Positions 58,101 through 64,000 of a stretch of 64,000 bases of DNA are shown in pieces. The first letter of the stretch is position 1, and the number at the start of each line of letters is the position of its first letter. The position numbers were made by a program, and so were the translations under genes. The notes under the pieces were generated by a model. The model had not been told where the DNA came from and ran no database searches. It saw only the letters and a list, made by a program, of their open reading frames with translations. The stretch comes from Filosporella fistucella (taxonomy: Eukaryota > Ascomycota > Leotiomycetes > Helotiales), in contig JAQJZZ010000002.1 of assembly GCA_030077755.1 (NCBI GenBank), forward strand, positions 1,860,001-1,924,000, read 5' to 3'.

Positions 58101-59952
58101 ACATGGGTACTCATGAGTGCATATCCTGAAAAGGATAGTAACGGAACCTTGAAGAGCGTTTTCGGTAGTATCACGAATATCAGTCAGCAGAAATGGGCAG
58201 AGGATTTCCAGAAACGACGAATGGAAGAGGCGATTGAGTTAAAGAGGCAACAGGAGAATTTTATTGATATGACTTCGTGAGTAAACCATTCACTTGCGAC
58301 GGAAGATGCTAATAATTGCAGGCATGAGATGAGAAATCCACTTTCGGCTATTCTGCAATGTAGCGATGAGATCAGCACTTGTCTTTCAGCATTCAGAGGT
58401 TCCGAGGAAGATAGGAATTCCCCCTCAAAGCTTAGTGATGTTCTTGATAGCAGCATTGATGCTGCTCAGACAATTGCCCTCTGTGCTCAGCATCAGAAGC
58501 GTATTGTTGATGATATCTTGACACTTTCGAAGCTGGACTCGGCACTTTTGATCGTGACACCTGTAGCTGTACAACCGGTAAGTTTTTGATAGGAAATCAG
58601 TACACCTAATTGGATGTATAGAATTTGCTGACGCGTATAAGGTGGCTGTGGTTCAACGAGCTCTTAAGATGTTTGAAGGAGAGCTGGACACTAGTGACAT
58701 CGCCATGGAATTCAGGATGGAGAAGTCATATCTAGATCTCGGAATCGACTGGGTGAAATTAGATCCTTCACGTCTTTTACAGGTTCTGATCAATTTGACC
58801 ACAAACGCCATAAAGTTTACACATGGCCAGGACAAGAGAACCATTATTGTGAGTGTTGGAGCGAGTCTGGAACGTCCCAGTGGTGGTAATTATGACGTGT
58901 CGTATTTCCCAAGTCGATCTAAGAGAAAGCACAAAATCACCGATGAATCAGAATGGGGTACTGGTGAGGAGCTATATTTACACTTTGCCGTTCAAGATAC
59001 GGGACGGGGTCTTGATGATAAAGAGAAGACCCTGCTGTTTCAACGATTTAGCCAAGCATCGCCTAGGACACATGTTCAATACGGCGGATCTGGACTTGGT
59101 CTCTTCATTTCGAGGGAACTCACAGAGCTTCAAGGAGGCGAGATTGGTGTTTCGTCGGAACGTGGTGTCGGAAGTACATTTGCTTTCTACGTCAAGGCAA
59201 GGAGAGTGGAAGGTTACGCCCAAGATACGCCGATTGCAACAGCTATCAATTCGTTACGCCGGAACTCCTCACATGCTGCAATCACTTTGGAGAGTAGGAG
59301 AAATTCCTCGGGGAAAGCTTCAATAGCCCGGTCGAACACGACAGGTCACAGTCGTCGAGCATCTGCCATCTCACCTACATTATCTCCGATCATCCCTCCA
59401 ACCTCAACAATCGACCACAGCATGTTGAGGGTTCTTATCGTGGAAGACAATTTAGTAAATCAGCGTGTTCTCCAAAAATCTCTCAAGAATCTCGGATTTC
59501 AAACTGAACTTGCAAACCACGGTGGTGAAGCCCTGGATTTCCTCAAAACTTCCAATTTCTGGTCTGGTAATCAGGAGAATGGCGTCGAATTGGCAGTCAT
59601 CCTGATGGATCTTGAAATGCCGATTATGGACGGTCTGACTTGCGCGAGGACGATTCGAGACTTTGAAGCTGATGGTACTATTGTACGACATGTACCTATT
59701 ATTGCCGTCACTGCGAATGCACGATTAGAACAAATTGAGACGGCTCTAAGTGCAGGAATGGTAGGCTTACCCAACAAAATCTAATGCAAGAGAACTAACA
59801 AAAATCAGGATGATGTCGTATCAAAACCCTTCCGCTTGCCAGAATTAATACCCAAGATCGAAGAACTAGTCACTAAAAGCAACTTCACAGCAGGTGCATC
59901 CACATCATCTAACACAGCAACAAAAGAAGAAGCTGCATCCTCTTCTTCCTAA
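55107..59952 (+). CDS. hybrid histidine kinase with fused receiver domain
   Basis: Five exons: 55107-57850, 57920-58276, 58322-58577, 58642-59760 and 59809-59952; introns 69, 45, 64, 48 bases; 1539 residues. The first about 250 residues are Ser/Pro/Arg-rich. Sensory regions follow: a PAS-like part (FVFANASMRAYEALLEM type), a segment ending FSWSIIPLIGEDGSVVGLYNP, a GAF-like part and a PAS domain across the first intron (FAPVGMFIANSSGQITYSND). The kinase core has the H-box SHEMRNPLSAIL (His about 1035), N-box INLTTNAIKFTHG (Asn about 1174), DTGRG and YGGSGLGLFIS. A receiver follows: VLIVEDN (about 1383-1389), phosphoacceptor Asp about 1442 in LMDLEMPIMDG, and DVVSKPF with the conserved Lys after the last intron. 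It should pass phosphate through a histidine phosphotransfer protein to response regulators, as in osmotic, oxidative or developmental signalling. The exact fungal HHK group is not assigned. Confidence 0.92.
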
Positions 59953-60926
59953 TACCATTTTCCTAATTACTTTGCTTCAAGGTAGGAATAGAGGGTACAC
60001 AACTCAACAGGCAATCACATAGGCGTACGCGGCATTTTTCCATAAGGGTAGCTTCCCCGAAGCTGGAGTTTGGAGAGGGCTCTTCGTTGCATTTACAGGG
60101 TCGTATTGGGAGGGTTACGCTTTTCTTACTTTACTTTACCTAGGTACATAGGCAGGTAAGCTAGTGTGGGACGGCCTGGTTTGGGTTGGGTACGGCAGGC
60201 TTTTGTGGTGGGGGGATATACCATGGCGTATACTGCATGCATGCATGACTTTTTACAAAAATTTGAGCTTTGAGCTTTACTAAACGGTACGGAATGGAAG
60301 GCTGGCTTTTAGGCATTGTGTGAGAGAGTAAGAGATATCAATATATCTTGATTTTTGGTTCTTGATGATTCGAGGGGGAAGGGGGAAGTAGATAGATAGG
60401 GAGAAAAGAAAGAAGTGAGCTCATGTGTATGTGAAATGATGACCCAACTTCTTCTTGCCTCTTAATTTTTTGTGTGTGTCGCGACGATGTGGCCTCAGAA
60501 GCACTCGCGATGAAATCACCTTACAAGTTATTAACCCAATGCCCAAGCTAAACCTCCCTCAGCCGATGCGGGTGTTTCGTTTCCTTTGAAGTATCTTGAG
60601 GTGTCTTGAGACTAGTTCCCTCCCGTACAGGCGGCCCGGTTTCAGGGGAACTTTATCCGTTCTTGCACGTGCTCTTGTGATTTGCTGTGGTACGAGAGGT
60701 TCTTTGAGGTAGGTATTGAGGGAAGGGAGAACGAATGTTTATGCTGAAATTGAAGAGGGATTGTGAATGGTGAGGTTGGTTAGAGAAAAGAAGAGCAAGG
60801 TGTAGGGTAGAGGTCATGTAGATATCGAAATGACCTTACTACTCTCGGTGTCCTGACATGCATATATATACATATATATCCTGTTGCGAATATGGATACA
60901 CTACCTTCTTACAGAGTCATCAGATA
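59953..60926. other. gene-free stretch downstream of the histidine kinase
   Basis: It contains simple words such as TGCATGCATGCATG near 60236 and a CATATATATA run near 60860. No gene. Confidence 0.5.
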
Positions 60927-61394
60927 TCATTTGCTAAAAGTGGAGCTCTTGCGAGGCTGCGCATAGGGAAAGAAGAGTCTGGATGTTTTCGCCTTCGATC
61001 TGGCTTTCTGGTCGGGAAACAAAATTGTAGTTAAGGTCTTGTGGTCCTGGGGTGTCCTTGTGAGAAGTGAACAGGCTTTTGGGGTGGTGGGTGGTTTGTG
61101 AGAGGTATAAGGTAGAAAATTTGCTTTCGAGGAATTAGGGATAGGTTTTTGGAATTCGGGATTCGGAGGTTGGACGTGAGAGTATGAATATTTCCTTTTA
61201 AGCTCATTTCTGCTCTTTTGATCGATACTATCTCTGGGTTTCCGCCGAGGTTGTGGAGTTCTTGTGGCTTGTTTTGATGGGGAATATTCACCTACGCTCA
61301 CGCTGACGTTCTTTTTTACACCCTAGTTGGAATCTTTTTTTGGGGGGATTGTTCGCTCATTGTAACCAGAGTGGGTGAGACATAGGATTTTCAT
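60927..61394 (-). pseudogene. possible small basic disordered protein, frame broken by one TAG
   Basis: From ATG 61394 the frame runs MKILCLTHSGYNERTIPPKK to TAG at 61323-61325, then stays open in the same register for 132 more codons to the stop at 60927. The second part (SVGEYSPSKQATRTPQPRRK and on) is rich in Lys, Arg, Pro, Ser and Thr and reads like a disordered basic protein. No relative is recognised. The TAG could equally be part of a 3' splice site (CCAACTAG), with the true first exon further up. It may also be non-coding. It overlaps the space between two plus-strand genes, so it would be an independent minus-strand gene. Confidence 0.25.
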
Positions 61395-62058
61395 TCTACG
61401 AATATTCAATTGAAAGTATCAGTATGGCTAAAGGTGGCGGGTAGCTAAGTAAACGCCGTATGTATGCTGTACAATTCAAGCGATCCCGCCTTTAGAGTTT
61501 AGATGGTGAGGTCTCGGGAAGACATCTCCGCAAAATAGACTTCAGATGTCGTAACTACTCAGGACTCATCTGCTCAGACCCAAACCCTAAATTCTAGCAT
61601 CCGGCCTGCTTCTCGTGCGAGTGTTCCATATTGGGATTGCTTACTCTTCTTGTTTCATTCGTCATGAGAGAGAGGGATTGGATGAGGAGGGCGGGAGTGA
61701 AGGCGGTTTGTTTCTCGTTTAGATGGCTTTTTGTTCGGAGGAAGAGGCGTTTGGTTGATGGGCGGAAGGAGGGGTAGAGATGAACTGACTTGGACTGGAC
61801 GTGCTTATGAGGGGAAGTTAGAAGGGAGAGTTTGAGGGATGGACGGTGAGTTGTATGCAGAGCTTTGATAGTTTGTAAGAGGGAGGGTTTGTTCTCATAT
61901 TGAATGTTCTCAGTTCATCTCTTCATTTCATATTTCTATATAATCACTTTTCTTTGCTTGTTGCTCATGTCATGACGGTTTGCTTTCATTTTCTTCAATT
62001 ATTGGATGCTGTTTCTTCAGGAGTCAGTTGAGATCTGATTAGATAAACACTTTTCAAT
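61395..62058. other. promoter region of the last BTB gene
   Basis: No coding signal. It presumably contains the promoter and leader of the plus-strand BTB gene. Confidence 0.5.
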
Positions 62059-63508
62059 ATGGCTTCCTCCTCAAGATCAGCTAGCATTCAATCGAATCCT
62101 TCAACTATCTTCTCACCTTCAAATTCATTCACCTACGCTACTCCCCTCTCGGCACTCACCACAGATACTGAAAATGAATACCATCTACACTTCAAGTTTG
62201 TGCGGCCTCCAACACCACCGACATCACAAAGTCATCAGAAACGGCAGCGGGAACACACATCACAATCATCCATGGACTTATCTCCAGCAGCACAAAGGAC
62301 TCAGCATCCTATAGAACAGACTGCGAATGAAGAAGCAGAGAATATGGATCTCCCTCTCTCTCCTCCCATGACAGCCAAACCGTCTCTCCCCCGCCTTGAG
62401 ATACCATCTCAGCCTCAAACAAAAAGTCCTATCCAAGAAACGGTTATTGAGAAGCCTAAGTCTGAAGTTCAGAGACAGGATATCAAGATTGTGACGTTCA
62501 AGGCTCCTGGTGTCAAACCGAATGTCAGAATCAGGGTGTTTGATGTAGAGTTTTTGGTGCATAGCATGGTGTTGAGACTTTTCTCTGCCTATTTTCGGGG
62601 ATTATTCTATCCAGAGGGAAAGGTGGAAAGGAGAGGGGAGGGATATACGATGGTCGTGCAAAGTCGAAATTCAAAAGGTGAATTGGGTTGGGGCTTTAAG
62701 GGCGTGCAGGAGGTATGTGTTTTCTTGCTTGTCCCATTTTCGAAAGCAATTTCCATCTTGTGCTGCTTGCTGCATTGTCCGAGAAGAGAGGCAAAGCTGA
62801 CCACCGATCCAACAGATCCCAGAAGCCTGGCCCGCAAAGTCGCCCTTAGACCACGCTCACTTAAGCAGCTCGTTCGATCACTTGTTCAAGGCCATGTACT
62901 CCAAACCCACCACGCTCTCTTCCATAACCGAACTGTCTGACCTCGTCGACCTAGCCTCAAAACTGGACGCACTCCCGTGTCTCTCCACCTCCCTGTACAC
63001 AACTCTCCATCACTCGCCTCTCCTTCTCTCTTCGATCCGGTCATCTCCTTCTCAAGCCCTCCTCCTAGCTACCAAGACACGTAACAAACTCCTCTTCAGA
63101 GAATCTCTCATCCTAGTCCTAAGCACATGGCAAGGATGGGATCGGGACCTAGAACAAGAAGGGAGAATTATGCTAATGGTAATGAAAATCTGGAACGAGA
63201 TTTGTGAATTGGTTATCAGAATTAATGCTGAAATATTTGTGTTGATGGAAAGTGAGCGGGGAGTGAAAGAGGAAGTTATGGGTATTGTGAGAGAAACAGG
63301 AGTTGGTTTCGGAATGGAAAGGGGATTTTATGAGGGATTGTGGAGTATGTGGAGGGAGAGGGAGATGAGTGGTTATAGGGTTGTGAGAGAGGGGCTTGGC
63401 AAGTTGCTGGAGAATAGGGCTGTTCTTGGGAGGGACGAGAGTGAGAGAGGGTTTTATTGTGCGTGGGTTGAGGATGGAGAGTTTCCTTGGGATGAAGAGG
63501 AGTGGTGA
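62059..63508 (+). CDS. BTB/POZ-like protein, acidic-PWD family, copy 4
   Basis: Two exons: 62059-62712 and 62816-63508, with a 103-base intron GTATGT...AACAG in phase 0 between GVQE and IPEAWP; 448 residues. The first about 145 residues are Ser/Pro/Thr-rich and absent from the other copies. The BTB-like core begins VTFKAPGVKPNVRIRVFDVE and FLVHSMVLRLFSAYFRGLF, followed by the helix FDHLFKAMYSK, ELSDLVDLASKLDALPCL and the family segment FRESLILVLSTW. The end, FYCAWVEDGEFPWDEEEW, is a diverged form of the terminal LPWD motif (FPWD). It lies 40 kb from the main group, on the other strand, and is the most divergent intact copy. Function unknown; the long disordered N-terminus may be regulatory. 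Confidence 0.85.
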
Positions 63509-64000
63509 AAAGTGTGAAGAGTAATGACTTATGATATGATACCAGGCGTCTTGGGAAGAAATTGCCATTTACGATTTTGTAGGCGTACGGAAGGTGGCAT
63601 AGTCCCATGTTCCTGGCAAAGACAGTAGAATGAATCCAACTTTGATATGTCCATTAATTTCAGCAGCCAAAGATGAGGACTACGTGCAGGCTGACTCTAA
63701 TAAACAGAACATCTCATAGAAATTTTAATTCTCCTCGTGCATATGAAAAAGAAAACCAAGAACGAATCTAAATAAGAAGACTAAAGTCACAGTTATGAGA
63801 TATGGCATAAGGATGTATGCTATAAGGTGACGAGGCAAGCACATCGCAATAACCTTGTGAGCAATGTGCATTTGGCTTTGTGACCAATCTGGAGGCCTTG
63901 TGTTATTCAGATTGAATCCCGTAACAGAGAACCTGTGTCTAGTCGCCTTGTATGGACATTCCTCAAAAGATATTCCTATGCCAAGCTGGAAGACATGAGG
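63509..64000. other. window end, no gene seen
   Basis: The 3' region of BTB copy 4 and about 400 bases of sequence without a coding signal. Confidence 0.5.

Overview
The window looks like nuclear DNA of a filamentous ascomycete. The genes carry 46-220 base spliceosomal introns with GTRNGT-like donors and CTNAY-like branch sites. The gene set also fits: a HET-domain remnant, a hybrid histidine kinase with fused receiver, a GH76 mannanase, an arrestin with a PPxY motif, a peroxisomal enzyme ending in SKL, and lineage-expanded BTB proteins. A leotiomycete (Helotiales) is my best guess, but that is inference. All gene models were built by hand from reading frames and splice signals. I had no alignments, so family names rest on recognised motifs.

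Layout. 0-5.9 kb: the tail of an Ala-rich gene, then mostly non-coding DNA with a broken HET gene. 5.9-10.2 kb: two minus-strand genes, a DUF7514-type/RS-rich protein and an alpha-arrestin-like protein. 13-23 kb: BTB proteins sharing a C-terminal acidic-LPWD signature (two intact minus-strand genes, one copy with a premature TAG, one plus-strand C-terminal fragment) around an acyltransferase-3 membrane protein. 23.5-25.8 kb: a secreted GH76 protein and an intron-containing tRNA-Leu(CAG). 26.5-27.3 kb: a degenerate tandem array of about 135 bases. 28.5-35.5 kb: the Y14/RBM8A homologue, a flavin monooxygenase, an MFS porter and a peroxisomal hotdog hydratase. 37-38.8 kb: a PH-domain protein with a repeat-rich acidic/basic tail. 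38.8-45.6 kb: gene-poor DNA with a second degenerate array. 45.6-49.7 kb: an F-box-like protein with a C4 zinc-site signature and a MARVEL-like four-helix membrane protein. 49.8-55.1 kb: gene-poor, AT-rich DNA. 55.1-60 kb: a 1539-residue hybrid histidine kinase. 62-63.5 kb: a further BTB paralogue.

Working together. The FMO, the monocarboxylate-porter-like MFS protein and the peroxisomal hydratase are adjacent and could serve one small-molecule pathway, but no backbone synthase lies in the window. The BTB paralogues, with copies at several stages of decay, look like a family undergoing local birth and death. The least explained items are that BTB family and the two tandem arrays, which may share a distant common origin.
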